DNA of 64,000 nucleotides from NCBI RefSeq assembly GCF_041549525.1, contig NZ_CP157456.1:744001-808000 (forward strand). The letters run 5' to 3'. Below are positions 9,598 to 18,406 of the stretch, in pieces. Below the pieces are notes generated by a model that had not been told where the DNA came from, did no database searches, and saw nothing but the letters and a program-made list of their open reading frames with translations. Position 1 is the first letter of the stretch. Each line of letters starts with the position of its first letter. Made by a program: the position numbers and the translations under genes. Source of the DNA: Paenarthrobacter aurescens. GTDB lineage: Bacteria; Actinomycetota; Actinomycetes; Actinomycetales; Micrococcaceae.

Positions 9598-12396
9598 ATG
9601 GTTCACGCTGCCCACCAAGACACCGATCTCGCCGCCGAACTGCGTGCCGACGTACGCCGGGTTTCCACCCTCTTGGGCGAATCCCTGGTAAGACAACACG
9701 GCCCGGAGTTGCTCCAGCTGGTGGAGCAGGTGCGCTTGCTGACCAAGGAGTCCAAGGAAGCCGCCCGGGGTGGCGCGGACGCCACAGGCCCGTGGAGCGC
9801 GCACGACGTCGTTGCCCAGGTCCGTGAACTGCTCGCCTCCCTGCCGCTGGACCAGGCGACTGACTTGGTCCGCGCCTTTGCGTTCTACTTCCACCTCAGC
9901 AACGCCGCAGAGCAAGTCCACCGCGTCCGGGGACTGCGTACCCGGCAGGAAAAAGACGGTTGGCTGGCAAAAGCGGTCTCGGAGATCGCCGGGCAGGCCG
10001 GTCCGCAGGTCCTGCAGGATGTCATCAACGAACTCGATGTCCGGCCCATTTTCACGGCGCACCCCACCGAGGCCTCACGCCGTTCGGTCCTGGACAAGGT
10101 CCGTAAACTTTCGGACGTCCTTGCCGAGCCCACCGCGGAGGGGACCTCAGCCCGTCGTCGTCAGGACCGTCAACTTGCTGAAATCATCGATCAGATGTGG
10201 CAGACCGATGAGCTCCGCCAAGTGCGTCCCACTCCTGTGGATGAGGCCCGGAATGCCATCTACTACCTGAACAGCATCCTGACCGACGCCATGCCGGAAA
10301 TGCTGACGGATCTTTCGGAGCTCCTGGCCGAGCATGGCGTCGCGCTTCCGGCTGCCGCAGCACCCCTGAAGTTCGGCTCGTGGATCGGCGGTGACCGCGA
10401 CGGCAACCCGAACGTTACCGCCGCTGTCACCCGGGAGATCCTGCAGTTGCAGAACCAGAACGCCGTCCGCATCAGCATCGCCCTGATCGATGAACTCATT
10501 TCGGTGCTCTCCAACTCCACCGCGCTCTTTGGGGCCGATCAGGAGCTGCTGGATTCCATTGCCACGGACCTCAAGAACCTCCCCGGACTGGACAAGCGAA
10601 TCCTTGAACTGAATGCGCAGGAGCCGTACAGGCTCAAACTGACCTGCATCAAGGCCAAGCTCATCAACACCGGCCGCCGGATTTCAGCATCCACTTATCA
10701 CGAGCCGGGCCGGGACTATGCAACCACCCCCGAGTTGCTGGCGGAGTTCGGATTGCTTGAGGCCTCGCTGCGGAATCACTCGGCGGGGCTGGTGGCGGAC
10801 GGTGCCCTGGCCCGCGTGCGCCGGGCGATAGCTGCCTTCGGCCTGCATCTGGCAACCTTGGACATCCGCGAACACGCCGATTACCACCACGATGCTGTGG
10901 GCCAGCTGGTGGACAGGCTCGGCACCGAGAAGCCCTACGGCGAGTTGACGCGTCAGGAGCGTTTCACTTTCCTGGGGGCAGAGCTGGCTTCCCGCCGGCC
11001 TCTCTCCGGCCACCCGATCAAGCTCGAGGGCACTGCGGATGGAACGTATGACGTTTTCCGGAGCATCCGCCAGGCCTTGCATACCTACGGGCCGGACGTT
11101 GTGGAAACGTACATCATTTCCATGACCCGCGGGGCCGATGATGTTCTTGCTGCAGCAGTACTTGCCCGCGAGGCCGGGTTGATAGATCTCTTCAGCGGCA
11201 AACCCCACGCCAAGATCGGGTTCGCTCCACTGTTGGAAACGGTGGAAGAATTGCGGGCTTCGGCCGAGATTGTGGATCAGCTGCTGTCTGATCCCTCTTA
11301 CCGTGAGCTGGTCCGCCTTCGCGGGGACATCCAGGAAGTGATGCTGGGTTACTCCGATTCCAACAAGGAATCCGGCGTGATGACCAGTCAGTGGGAAATC
11401 CACAAAACCCAGCGCAAACTGCGTGACGTGGCTGCCAAGCATGGTGTGCGGGTTCGTCTCTTCCACGGCCGCGGAGGATCCGTGGGCCGCGGTGGCGGAC
11501 CTACCTACGATGCCATCATGGCCCAGCCAAACGGCGTGCTTGAAGGAGAAATCAAGTTCACCGAGCAGGGCGAGGTCATCTCGGACAAGTACTCCCTGCC
11601 TGAACTTGCCCGCGAGAACCTTGAGCTTTCCCTGGCCGCAGTGATGCAGGGCTCGGCACTGCACCGCACTCCGCGCACCTCGGAGGACGAGCGCGAGCGC
11701 TACGCCAACGTCATGGAAACCATCTCGGACGCAGCGTTCGCCCGCTACCGCACCCTCATTGATGATCCCCAGCTTCCGGCTTACTTCCTGGCCTCCACGC
11801 CGGTAGAGCAGCTGGGTTCGCTGAATATTGGTTCACGCCCCTCCAAGCGCCCGGACTCAGGGGCTGGACTGGGTGGCCTGCGGGCCATTCCTTGGGTTTT
11901 CGGTTGGACACAGTCCCGCCAGATCGTTCCGGGCTGGTTTGGTGTGGGTTCAGGTTTGAAGGCCGCCCGCGAGGCCGGAGATGCTGAACAGCTCCTGGAA
12001 ATGATGGACCGTTGGCACTTCTTCCGTTCGGTCATCTCCAATGTGGAGATGACCCTGGCGAAGACTGACATGGAGATTGCGGGCCACTACGTTTCCTCCT
12101 TGGTCCCGACGGAACTGCACCGGCTGTTCCATATGATCCGGGACGAGTACGAGCTCACGGTGGCCGAAATTGAGCGGCTCACCGGCGAGACTGAACTGCT
12201 CGATGCCCAGCCCACGCTCAAGCGTTCACTGGAAATCCGTGACCAGTATCTGGACCCGATCAGCTACCTGCAGGTGGAGCTTCTCCGGCGGGTCCGTGAG
12301 GAGCAGGTGTCCGGGGGCGAGATTGATGAGCGGCTCCAGCGGGCCATGCTCATCACCGTCAATGGTGTAGCTGCCGGCCTCCGCAACACCGGCTAG
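9598..12396 (+). CDS. ppc: Phosphoenolpyruvate carboxylase
   Basis: A full-length 932-residue PEP carboxylase, which carboxylates PEP to oxaloacetate to refill the TCA cycle. All catalytic signatures are present: FTAHPTEA with H154, the glycine/arginine loop [15 protein letters not shown] (about 261-275), [10 protein letters not shown] with K590, and [13 protein letters not shown] (622-634). It ends in the usual NTG. AAGG around 9585 precedes the ATG. A nested palindrome (12403-12484) follows the stop and probably terminates it. Confidence 0.98.
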   Translation: MVHAAHQDTDLAAELRADVRRVSTLLGESLVRQHGPELLQLVEQVRLLTKESKEAARGGADATGPWSAHDVVAQVRELLASLPLDQATDLVRAFAFYFHLSNAAEQVHRVRGLRTRQEKDGWLAKAVSEIAGQAGPQVLQDVINELDVRPIFTAHPTEASRRSVLDKVRKLSDVLAEPTAEGTSARRRQDRQLAEIIDQMWQTDELRQVRPTPVDEARNAIYYLNSILTDAMPEMLTDLSELLAEHGVALPAAAAPLKFGSWIGGDRDGNPNVTAAVTREILQLQNQNAVRISIALIDELISVLSNSTALFGADQELLDSIATDLKNLPGLDKRILELNAQEPYRLKLTCIKAKLINTGRRISASTYHEPGRDYATTPELLAEFGLLEASLRNHSAGLVADGALARVRRAIAAFGLHLATLDIREHADYHHDAVGQLVDRLGTEKPYGELTRQERFTFLGAELASRRPLSGHPIKLEGTADGTYDVFRSIRQALHTYGPDVVETYIISMTRGADDVLAAAVLAREAGLIDLFSGKPHAKIGFAPLLETVEELRASAEIVDQLLSDPSYRELVRLRGDIQEVMLGYSDSNKESGVMTSQWEIHKTQRKLRDVAAKHGVRVRLFHGRGGSVGRGGGPTYDAIMAQPNGVLEGEIKFTEQGEVISDKYSLPELARENLELSLAAVMQGSALHRTPRTSEDERERYANVMETISDAAFARYRTLIDDPQLPAYFLASTPVEQLGSLNIGSRPSKRPDSGAGLGGLRAIPWVFGWTQSRQIVPGWFGVGSGLKAAREAGDAEQLLEMMDRWHFFRSVISNVEMTLAKTDMEIAGHYVSSLVPTELHRLFHMIRDEYELTVAEIERLTGETELLDAQPTLKRSLEIRDQYLDPISYLQVELLRRVREEQVSGGEIDERLQRAMLITVNGVAAGLRNTG

Positions 12397-12402
12397 CACC
12401 CT

Positions 12403-12484
12403 CTCTCACATCCCGAGGGGTATCGACGGATCCCTCTCTCATCTGGTGAGAGAGGGATCCGCTGGAGGGCGCGGGATGTGAGAG
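12403..12484. terminator. Nested double palindrome downstream of ppc
   Basis: Two perfect inverted repeats, one inside the other. The outer arms are CTCTCACATCCCG (12403-12415) and its complement at 12472-12484. The inner arms are GGATCCCTCTCTCA (12428-12441) and its complement at 12447-12460, with a 5-nt loop. It lies 6 nt after the ppc stop and just before the next gene's -10 box, so it could end ppc transcription and insulate the small gene. Confidence 0.6.
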
Positions 12485-12489
12485 ACCGT

Positions 12490-12495
12490 TAGGGT
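12490..12495 (+). promoter_or_regulatory. -10 box of a leaderless promoter for the small gene at 12502
   Basis: TAGGGT is followed by 6 nt and then ATG at 12502, with no room for a ribosome-binding site after the expected transcription start. Confidence 0.5.
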
Positions 12496-12501
12496 AGTGG
12501 A

Positions 12502-12807
12502 ATGCCGTCGTTTCAGACCAAGTTGAAGATCACTGGCCTCAAACCGGGCAACCCACCGGAATCGGTGATGGCCGCAGCAGTGGAAGCGCTGGAAACCCGG
12601 CACCACGTTGAATCCAATCAGCTGGACATCGTTGGGGGAGTACCCCAGCTCAGCCTCCGCTTCACAGTAGATGACCGCGATTACTCAGGTGAGAACCAGG
12701 AAGCCCGGACGTCGGCAGCCATGATGCGTGACGCCGTCGAGCGTGTTGCTTTGACCGGCAGCCTGTACGTGCTGCGTCGCAGCCGCGGACGCTGGTCACC
12801 GGTTTAG
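12502..12807 (+). CDS. Small conserved hypothetical protein (101 aa)
   Basis: A 101-residue, predicted soluble alpha/beta protein with no signal or membrane helix. The composition (VEALETRHHVESNQLDIV, LSLRFTVDDRDYS) is ordinary for a real actinobacterial gene and the frame is well bounded between a terminator-like palindrome and the convergent DedA gene. I do not recognise a named family. Confidence 0.65.
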   Translation: MPSFQTKLKITGLKPGNPPESVMAAAVEALETRHHVESNQLDIVGGVPQLSLRFTVDDRDYSGENQEARTSAAMMRDAVERVALTGSLYVLRRSRGRWSPV

Positions 12808-12830
12808 AAACCCCGCTATAGGACCCGGCC

Positions 12831-13475
12831 CTACTCGGGCTGGGGCACGTCGCCGGGCTCGTCGGCGTCGAACGGTTCGTCCACGGGAGATCGGTTGCCG
12901 CGCCGCCGGGTGACGATCAGTCCCACCACCACCCCGATCACCAAACCCAGACCCACTCCAATGAGTGAACTGGCCCAAAAAGGCAGCTTGGTGGTGGAAC
13001 CGGTGAAGTACCCCAAACCCACCTGCCACACCGCCCACAGCACCGCGCCCAGTCCGGCGCACAGGCTGAAACCTCGCACGGAGACGTTGGCGATGCCGGC
13101 CGCGGATGAGGTGGCGAGCCTTCCACCGGGGATGAAGCGCGCGCCAATGATGGCGCCGTAAGTTGAGGATCGTCCCGCTTTGGCTATTGCCTCGTGGATA
13201 CCGCGGTGGACCCTGCGGCCCCACGACCACCGGTCCAGGACGTGGCTGATACGCCGTTTGAACAGCAGAAATACGGCCATATCGCCCAGCCAGGAAGCGA
13301 AAGCTGCCAGGAAAAGGACCAGCCAGAAGTTCGCGTGGCCATCGGCTGCCAGCGCCCCGCCGGTGATCACCACCATCTCAGAGGGGATGGGCGGGAAGAT
13401 GGCGTCGCCCAGCACAATGGGGACGATCCACAGGTAGATTGCGGATCCCCATGTTTCCGGGGCGATGATGTCCAT
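12831..13475 (-). CDS. DedA / SNARE-associated family membrane protein
   Basis: About 214 residues from the ATG at 13475. Four to five membrane segments with DedA landmarks: an N-terminal re-entrant region IFPPIPSEMVVITGGALAA, a basic cytoplasmic stretch KRRISHVLDRWSWGRR, and GARFIPGGRLATSSAAG matching the family's F/G-x-R-x-x-P-x-x-R motif. DedA proteins take part in undecaprenyl-phosphate or phospholipid recycling and proton-motive-force homeostasis in studied bacteria; which applies here is not visible. It is divergent from the macrodomain gene, about 55 bp apart. Confidence 0.88.
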   Translation of the reverse strand: MDIIAPETWGSAIYLWIVPIVLGDAIFPPIPSEMVVITGGALAADGHANFWLVLFLAAFASWLGDMAVFLLFKRRISHVLDRWSWGRRVHRGIHEAIAKAGRSSTYGAIIGARFIPGGRLATSSAAGIANVSVRGFSLCAGLGAVLWAVWQVGLGYFTGSTTKLPFWASSLIGVGLGLVIGVVVGLIVTRRRGNRSPVDEPFDADEPGDVPQPE

Positions 13476-13529
13476 GGGCACAAGGTACCGTACTTGCCGT
13501 GTCTGCCGCTTCGGAGTGAGACTGGCGCC

Positions 13530-14078
13530 ATGCGAATCGAGATTCTGCACGGTGACATCACTGCGCGCAAGGTGGACGCAATCGTCAACGCTGCCAACTC
13601 GTCACTGCTCGGTGGAGGGGGAGTGGACGGCGCCATCCACAGGGCCGCGGGCGGGGAACTGCTTGAGGCGTGCCGCGAGCTGAGGCGAACCCAACTGCAG
13701 GACGGCCTGCCGGTAGGTTCGGCAGTGGCGACTCCGGCTTTTCGGTTGCCTGCGCGCTGGGTGATCCATACTGTGGGGCCCAACCGGCACGCGGGGCAGA
13801 CAGATCCGGCGCTGCTTGCTTCCTGCTTTCAGGAAAGTTTGACCGTGGCGGCGGGGCTTGGTGCCCAATCAGTGGCGTTCCCTGCGATCAGCGCCGGAAT
13901 TTATGGCTGGGACGCCCGCCAGGTAGCGCAGGTTGCGTTCGACGCCGTGGGCTCCTTCTCCTCTTCGGGACGTGCCGGGGACAGCCCGCTTGAGGTGGTT
14001 GAGTTCGTGCTGTTTTCAGAGGATACGACGGCGGTCTTCCGCACAGTGCTTGAATCCTCACCGGGGCTTGGAGGCTGA
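13530..14078 (+). CDS. Macrodomain protein (O-acetyl-ADP-ribose deacetylase type)
   Basis: A 182-residue single macrodomain. Signatures are GDITARKVDAIVNAANSSLLGGGGVDGAIHRAAG (ADP-ribose loop 1, given here as a motif spanning about residues 6-39) and FPAISAGIYGW (loop 2). MacroD-type proteins remove ADP-ribose from proteins or deacetylate O-acetyl-ADP-ribose. The 13530 ATG opens directly into the first beta strand MRIEILHG. In-frame sequence further upstream is antisense to DedA and was excluded. No dedicated ADP-ribosyltransferase gene adjoins it. Confidence 0.9.
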   Translation: MRIEILHGDITARKVDAIVNAANSSLLGGGGVDGAIHRAAGGELLEACRELRRTQLQDGLPVGSAVATPAFRLPARWVIHTVGPNRHAGQTDPALLASCFQESLTVAAGLGAQSVAFPAISAGIYGWDARQVAQVAFDAVGSFSSSGRAGDSPLEVVEFVLFSEDTTAVFRTVLESSPGLGG

Positions 14079-14089
14079 CCTCGCAAAGG

Positions 14090-14749
14090 TCAGGCCGGTT
14101 CCGGAGCGGCACCCCTTGGCGTCTCAACGGCCCGCTTGTGGCCAAGGAATTTGCCTGCCTTGAAGTACCAATAGGGCCACGCCGCCCACGATGATGCCCC
14201 GGCCACGAAACCCGCTCCCATGACCGCGTATCGGAGCCACTCCGGGCCGGGGATAAGAAAGCCCAGGCCGGCAAGAGGTAGTCCGATCAACAGTGATCCG
14301 CCAATGAACCGGCCCAGCTTCGCGAATCCCTTCGGGTAGTCATCAACGTGGAGAAGTTTGTTGTTTGCCACGAAGAACCAGAGCCCTTGGATCACGATGG
14401 CGGCCACGGAAACTGCCGTGGATGGCCCGAAATCCATGACCTTGAGTACCAGCAACGCGGAGCTTGTGGCCCCGGCCGCGCAGGCAGCAGCGGTTACCCA
14501 TTTCAGTGGCTCGGTCCATGGTGCTTGTGGAAGTCGCTTGTGGACTTGGAGGATCACCGGGATGACCAGCACGTTGAACACAGCTCCTGTGGCGTCGTTG
14601 ATGGCCCCGAACACAAAAGGGCCGCCTTTGGGGACTTCCACGGCGTACATTGCCCCGAGTGTCAGGACGCCGGCTACGCCCACGCCAGCTGCAGAGTAGG
14701 CGAGGATCGAAGCGGTCCTGTCGCCCGGCACTTCAGTGAATTGCTCCAT
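14090..14749 (-). CDS. Six-helix integral membrane protein, function unknown
   Basis: A 219-residue protein with about six hydrophobic helices and short polar termini; the C-terminal tail (KRAVETPRGAAPEP) is cytosolic-looking. The general pattern (MYAVEVPKGGPFVFGAINDATGAVFNVLVIPVI) resembles small actinobacterial DUF4386-like membrane proteins, but I cannot confirm a family. It converges on the macrodomain gene with 11 bp between stops. Confidence 0.7.
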   Translation of the reverse strand: MEQFTEVPGDRTASILAYSAAGVGVAGVLTLGAMYAVEVPKGGPFVFGAINDATGAVFNVLVIPVILQVHKRLPQAPWTEPLKWVTAAACAAGATSSALLVLKVMDFGPSTAVSVAAIVIQGLWFFVANNKLLHVDDYPKGFAKLGRFIGGSLLIGLPLAGLGFLIPGPEWLRYAVMGAGFVAGASSWAAWPYWYFKAGKFLGHKRAVETPRGAAPEPA

Positions 14750-14826
14750 GGGAACTCCCGGATTCTGCCCAGCAAACCCATGGTAGTCCGGGTGGCCAGC
14801 GGAGGAAATGGGCCGCCCAAAAGGGG

Positions 14827-15759
14827 TCAGCCGTGGGCTTCGCTGAGCTCCAATTGGCTGCGGTATTCCACGCGCTGCTTGCTGATGGGGTCCACGAAGG
14901 TGATGCCACGGGCCAGTAGCTGCAGGGGTTTGGTGTAGTCGTCCGGGGCTTTGTCCAGCAGGTCCGGGTAGAAGGCGTCGTTGACGATTCCCAGCCCGAG
15001 CGAGGCCATATGCACGCGGAGTTGGTGCGTTTTTCCGGTGTGCGGCTCCAGCCGGTACAGCGCCCGCTGGTGAGTTCCGGCGTCGAACGTTCTTGTCTGT
15101 TCAATGCGCGTTTCGGCGTTCGGCTCACCGGGAATGACTTCGGCGAGCAGGTAGCTGCGGGACTTGGTCATGCGGTTGCGGACCACTGTTGGGAACTCGA
15201 CGGCGGGATAGCCCACCGCGGGCGTGGCGGCGGACACGCACTCGTATTCTTTCTGGACTTGGCGCTTCTCGAAGAGCACCTGGTACTTGCCGCGCGTTTC
15301 CGGGTTGGTGGAGAGCAGCAGCAGGCCAGCGGTCATGCGGTCCAGCCGGTGCATGGGGATGAGGTCCGGGAGGTCCAGCAGGTTCCGGAGCCGGACCAGC
15401 GCGGATTCCTGGATGTAGGTGCCTCCGGGCGTGGTGGGAAGGAAGTGTGGTTTGTCCACCACGAGGATGTGCTCGTCCTGGTGGAGGATGGTGATTTCCA
15501 CGGGCAGCCGTGTCTCGGGTGGGAGGGTGCGGTAGTACCAAATGAAGGTATGGTCCTCCAGTTTGGTGCTGCGGTCCAGGGGTACGCCGCCCTCGCCCAC
15601 GATTTCGCCGGCGTCGAACCGGTCCTCGATGCCTTGGGGATCTATGTGTCCCCACCGGTGCATCATGTAGTCCATGGCGGTGGTCCACGGGCCCTCGTCC
15701 GGCAGGCGCAGGCGGGTAGCGTTCACGCCGTCGCGCACGGGGAGGGGGGATTGCATCAC
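14827..15759 (-). CDS. RluA-family pseudouridine synthase
   Basis: A 310-residue pseudouridine synthase that isomerises uridine in rRNA or tRNA. The catalytic motif HRLDRMTAGLLLL places the essential aspartate at D140. VVDKPHFLPTTPGG and the C-terminal HTGKTHQLRVHMASLG blocks are also standard. The roughly 70-residue N-terminal region lacks a clear full S4 domain. The target RNA position cannot be deduced. A 62-nt palindromic repeat lies just upstream (15777-15838). Confidence 0.9.
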   Translation of the reverse strand: MMQSPLPVRDGVNATRLRLPDEGPWTTAMDYMMHRWGHIDPQGIEDRFDAGEIVGEGGVPLDRSTKLEDHTFIWYYRTLPPETRLPVEITILHQDEHILVVDKPHFLPTTPGGTYIQESALVRLRNLLDLPDLIPMHRLDRMTAGLLLLSTNPETRGKYQVLFEKRQVQKEYECVSAATPAVGYPAVEFPTVVRNRMTKSRSYLLAEVIPGEPNAETRIEQTRTFDAGTHQRALYRLEPHTGKTHQLRVHMASLGLGIVNDAFYPDLLDKAPDDYTKPLQLLARGITFVDPISKQRVEYRSQLELSEAHG

Positions 15760-15776
15760 GTGCCAATTCTACCGGC

Positions 15777-15838
15777 GTTGAGGGGCCCGCTCTGCGCCCC
15801 TCATCACACGGGAAGCACGCAGAGCGGGCCTCACAACG
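15777..15838. repeat. 62-nt palindromic repeat, copy 1
   Basis: Arms GGCCCGCTCTGCG and CGCAGAGCGGGCC form a 13-bp perfect stem. Flanks GTTGAGG.../...TCACAACG extend it with mismatches, around a variable loop. This copy sits between divergent genes, so it is not simply a terminator. Same 62-nt length and arms as the copies at 52048, 62964, 63039, 63113 and 63925. Confidence 0.85.
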
Positions 15839-15866
15839 GAAGAGCTAACCGAACATAAAAAAGTTC

Positions 15867-15896
15867 TTGACAATAAAAGTTGTCGGTACCCATACT
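15867..15896 (+). promoter_or_regulatory. Promoter with embedded palindromic operator before the ArsR-type gene
   Basis: TTGACA (15867-15872) and CATACT (15891-15896) are separated by 18 bp, and the -10 is 6 nt from the ATG at 15903. The inverted repeat GACAA-N6-TTGTC (15869-15884) overlaps the -35 and spacer, so binding there would block RNA polymerase. This is consistent with autoregulation by the ArsR-like product. Confidence 0.6.
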
Positions 15897-15902
15897 TGGA
15901 GC

Positions 15903-16544
15903 ATGTTGGACATCGAAGTGATCGAGGACCCGGCCGCGGCGGAAGCCTCGCTGGACCCCATCCGCACCCGCATCCTGCAGGAGCTTGTGGAACCGGCATC
16001 CGCCACGCAGTTGGCGGTGAAGGTGGGGCTGCCCAGGCAGAAGGTGAACTACCACCTCAAAGCCTTGGAGCGCCATGGGCTGGTGGAGCTGGTGGAGGAG
16101 CGCCGCAAAGGCAACGTCACCGAGCGCGTATTGCGCGCCACGGCGGCCTCCTACCTGATTTCGCCCGTTGCGTTGGCCTCCGTGGCTCCAGATCCGCGCC
16201 GTTTCTCGGACCGGTTCTCGGCTTTCTGGTTGCTGTCCCTGGCCTCCCGCACGGTGCAGGAAATGGGCAAACTCATTGCCGGCGCTGCAGTGGCCAAGAA
16301 GAAGCTGGCCAGTTTCGCGATCGACGGCGAGATCACCTTCCGCTCTGCTGCCGAACGCGCGGCATTCGCGGAAGAACTCGGCGTTGCGGTGACCCGACTC
16401 GTAGATAAGTACCACGACGGCGGTGCTGCCGCCCAGGCGGGCGGCGCACGCAAGCACCGCCTCGTCGTCGTACTTCACCCCGCTCTCAAAACAACCCAAG
16501 CCTCCCCGGAGCAACCAGCAGAAAAGGATCAAAGCAATGACTGA
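15903..16544 (+). CDS. ArsR-family winged-helix transcriptional regulator
   Basis: About 213 residues from the ATG at 15903. The N-terminal winged helix (about 15-85) contains RTRILQELVEPASATQLAV, VGLPRQKVNYHLKALERHGLVEL and the wing RRKGNVTERVLRAT. No cysteine pair for metal sensing is visible, so it is not a canonical ArsR/SmtB metal sensor. The last 8 nt overlap the SRPBCC gene that follows, a classic HTH/AHSA1 two-gene unit. The transcript is probably leaderless and autoregulated through the inverted repeat at 15869-15884. Confidence 0.88.
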   Translation: MLDIEVIEDPAAAEASLDPIRTRILQELVEPASATQLAVKVGLPRQKVNYHLKALERHGLVELVEERRKGNVTERVLRATAASYLISPVALASVAPDPRRFSDRFSAFWLLSLASRTVQEMGKLIAGAAVAKKKLASFAIDGEITFRSAAERAAFAEELGVAVTRLVDKYHDGGAAAQAGGARKHRLVVVLHPALKTTQASPEQPAEKDQSND

Positions 16545-17229
16545 CAACCGGAAATTCGAGATCGAAGCGGACGTCGAACTGCCCGGCACTCCCGAGCGCG
16601 TGTGGCAGGCTGTCACCAAGGACACTCCGGCTTGGATGTTCCCCACGGATCAATGGCCGGACGTCAAAACCACCGAGGAATACCCCAGCCACCTGGTGTC
16701 CCGGATGGATGGACCTGATGGCTGGTTCAACCAGTTGGAGCACGTCCTTGAGCCCCTTGAGGGTGGCCGCGCCAAGCTGCACTATGTTCACAGTGGCATC
16801 TTTGCCGACAACTGGGACGAACAGTACGACGGCGCCAGCAAACACACCGAGTTCTACCTGCACACCCTGGGCCAGTACCTGCGGTACTTCGATGGCAAGC
16901 CGGTGGTCTTCACTGACATCCAGGCGCCCGCGTCATCGCAGACGCCCGACGGTTTCGTGCAGCTGAAAAGGGCCTTGGGTGTGGATGGTGCCGCCGCCGG
17001 TTCGCCGTTCGAAGCGGACCTCGACGGCGTGGGCCGGCTGAGCGGGGAAGTGGACTTCTCGAACAAGAACTTCCTGGGCATCCGAACTGGGGACACCATG
17101 TACCGCTTCTTCGGCCGGAACGCGTTCGGCGCTCCGGTTGGCATGACGGTGCACGAGTTCAGCGGCTCCGGCGATTCAGAGCTCACGGCCAAGGCCTGGG
17201 GTGCATTCCTGGAGAAGGTGTACGCCTAG
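16537..17229 (+). CDS. SRPBCC (AHSA1-type) ligand-binding domain protein
   Basis: A 230-residue START/Bet v1-like protein. It opens with the AHSA1 pattern EIEADVELPGTPERVWQAVT and continues with WFNQLEHVLEPLEGGRAKLHYVHSG. GAAAAGGA precedes the ATG at 16537. Overlap with the ArsR-type gene makes translational coupling likely. Such pairs are widespread in actinobacteria, but ligand and role are mostly unknown. Confidence 0.82.
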   Translation: MTDNRKFEIEADVELPGTPERVWQAVTKDTPAWMFPTDQWPDVKTTEEYPSHLVSRMDGPDGWFNQLEHVLEPLEGGRAKLHYVHSGIFADNWDEQYDGASKHTEFYLHTLGQYLRYFDGKPVVFTDIQAPASSQTPDGFVQLKRALGVDGAAAGSPFEADLDGVGRLSGEVDFSNKNFLGIRTGDTMYRFFGRNAFGAPVGMTVHEFSGSGDSELTAKAWGAFLEKVYA

Positions 17230-17813
17230 GAACCCGGTGAGGCCACCCAGGCGCGGGCAACGGAGTCCAGTGCGGCCTCGTATATTGCGGCCCAATCGGT
17301 GGCCGGGTCATTCATTTGTGCCAGCTCCAGGCTGACCAGCCCATGGACTTGGCCCCAGATGGCCATGGCCACCAGGGTGGGATCGTCCATGCGCAGTGCA
17401 CCGGCCCGCTGGGCTGTTACCACTGCTTCCACCAAGGGGAGCATCGACTCGGAGGCGACTTCCGGCGTCGGGCTGCAATCAACATAGGCGGACAACGCGC
17501 CGCCGAACATCAGGCGGTAAAGGGCTGTATGTTCCAGTGCCCAGGCGCGGTAGGCGCGGCCCAATCCCAGCAGCCCTTCTTTGGCCGCCTCCCGTTGGGA
17601 GTCGCCGAAGGAACGGAAACCGTGGTCGACGGCGGCCGTCAGCAGTTGCGCTTTCCCGCCGAAGAGCGAGTAGATCGCGGTGGTGGACGTTCCGGCGGCT
17701 GCGGCGACGTCGCGCAGGGTGACACGGGCCGGGCCCTCGCGGTCCACCAACTCGGCGGTGACCGCAAGAAGTCTGCTCTGGACATGCTGATCATGAATGA
17801 CGGGTCTTGCCAT
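17226..17813 (-). CDS. TetR/AcrR-family regulator
   Basis: A 195-residue regulator starting at the ATG at 17813 (MARPVIHDQ). The N-terminal HTH reads VTLRDVAAAAGTSTTAIYSLFGGKAQLL, given as a motif over residues 32-59. The C-terminal ligand domain resembles TetR_C_33/WHG-type domains (YRAWALEHTALYRLMF). An extended upstream frame would run through the operator and was rejected. It is divergent from the DUF4188 gene with a perfect 23-bp palindrome between them, so it very likely represses both. Confidence 0.88.
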   Translation of the reverse strand: MARPVIHDQHVQSRLLAVTAELVDREGPARVTLRDVAAAAGTSTTAIYSLFGGKAQLLTAAVDHGFRSFGDSQREAAKEGLLGLGRAYRAWALEHTALYRLMFGGALSAYVDCSPTPEVASESMLPLVEAVVTAQRAGALRMDDPTLVAMAIWGQVHGLVSLELAQMNDPATDWAAIYEAALDSVARAWVASPGS

Positions 17814-17823
17814 ACCCCCAAGT

Positions 17824-17859
17824 GTTTCATAACATTGTTTCATAACAGTGTTATGAAAC
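17824..17859. promoter_or_regulatory. TetR operator: perfect 23-bp palindrome plus an extra half-site
   Basis: GTTTCATAAC occurs at 17824-17833 and 17837-17846, and its complement GTTATGAAAC at 17850-17859; the three are spaced exactly 13 bp. The last two form a perfect palindrome (17837-17859, centre 17848). It lies in the 89-bp gap between the divergent TetR and DUF4188 genes. Confidence 0.75.
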
Positions 17860-17902
17860 TCTGGAACCAGCAACCGATCGGTTCCCCTACTGAAGGATTC
17901 CC

Positions 17903-18406
17903 ATGGCACAGGACGTTTTCCCCGGCCGCTTCACCGCGGACACAGGGCGCGAATCAGTGACCGTCTTCCTCATTGGGATGCGGGCCAACCGGTGGTGGAA
18001 GCTGGGCCGGGTGGCCAAGGTGGCCTCAGCGATGCCCATCATGATGCAGCACCTGGCCAAAAACCCTGATGCCGGTCTCCTCGGCAGCGAACAATGGTTT
18101 GGGCGAACCACCATGCTGCTCAGCTACTGGGAAAGCCCGGAGCACCTGAGGCGTTTTGCCGCGGACAAGGACTCGCCGCACCTGGGCCCCTGGCGGAAGT
18201 TCATGAAAGAGGTCTCAGGAAGCGGCGACATTGGTGTGTGGCACGAGACGTACCAAGTGCCGGCGTCGGGTATTGAAGTGGTGTACAACGGCATGCCGCT
18301 CTTCGGCCTGGCCAAGGCCACCACGCATGTCCCCGTGGGACCCGGCAGCAACACAGCTAAGCAGCGCATGGGCGGGGCGGCTCGATCCGCAGGCCCGGCT
18401 GCCTAG
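17903..18406 (+). CDS. DUF4188 domain-containing protein
   Basis: A 167-residue protein of the DUF4188 family, related to dimeric alpha/beta-barrel monooxygenase-like proteins. Landmarks are VTVFLIGMRANRWWK, LLSYWESPEHLRRFAADKDSPH and FMKEV..GDIGVWHETYQV. GAAGGA at 17892-17897 fixes the ATG at 17903. The activity of the family is not settled. Its position behind a TetR operator suggests induction by a small hydrophobic molecule. The stop overlaps the convergent MocR gene by 4 bp. Confidence 0.82.
   Translation: MAQDVFPGRFTADTGRESVTVFLIGMRANRWWKLGRVAKVASAMPIMMQHLAKNPDAGLLGSEQWFGRTTMLLSYWESPEHLRRFAADKDSPHLGPWRKFMKEVSGSGDIGVWHETYQVPASGIEVVYNGMPLFGLAKATTHVPVGPGSNTAKQRMGGAARSAGPAA

Noticed and set aside
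10684..11664. 326-codon minus-strand frame inside ppc
   Set aside because: The opposite strand encodes all PEP carboxylase catalytic motifs over the same interval.
13194..13529. N-terminal extension of the macrodomain protein
   Set aside because: Antisense to DedA, whose membrane and catalytic motifs are convincing; the macrodomain starts at 13530.
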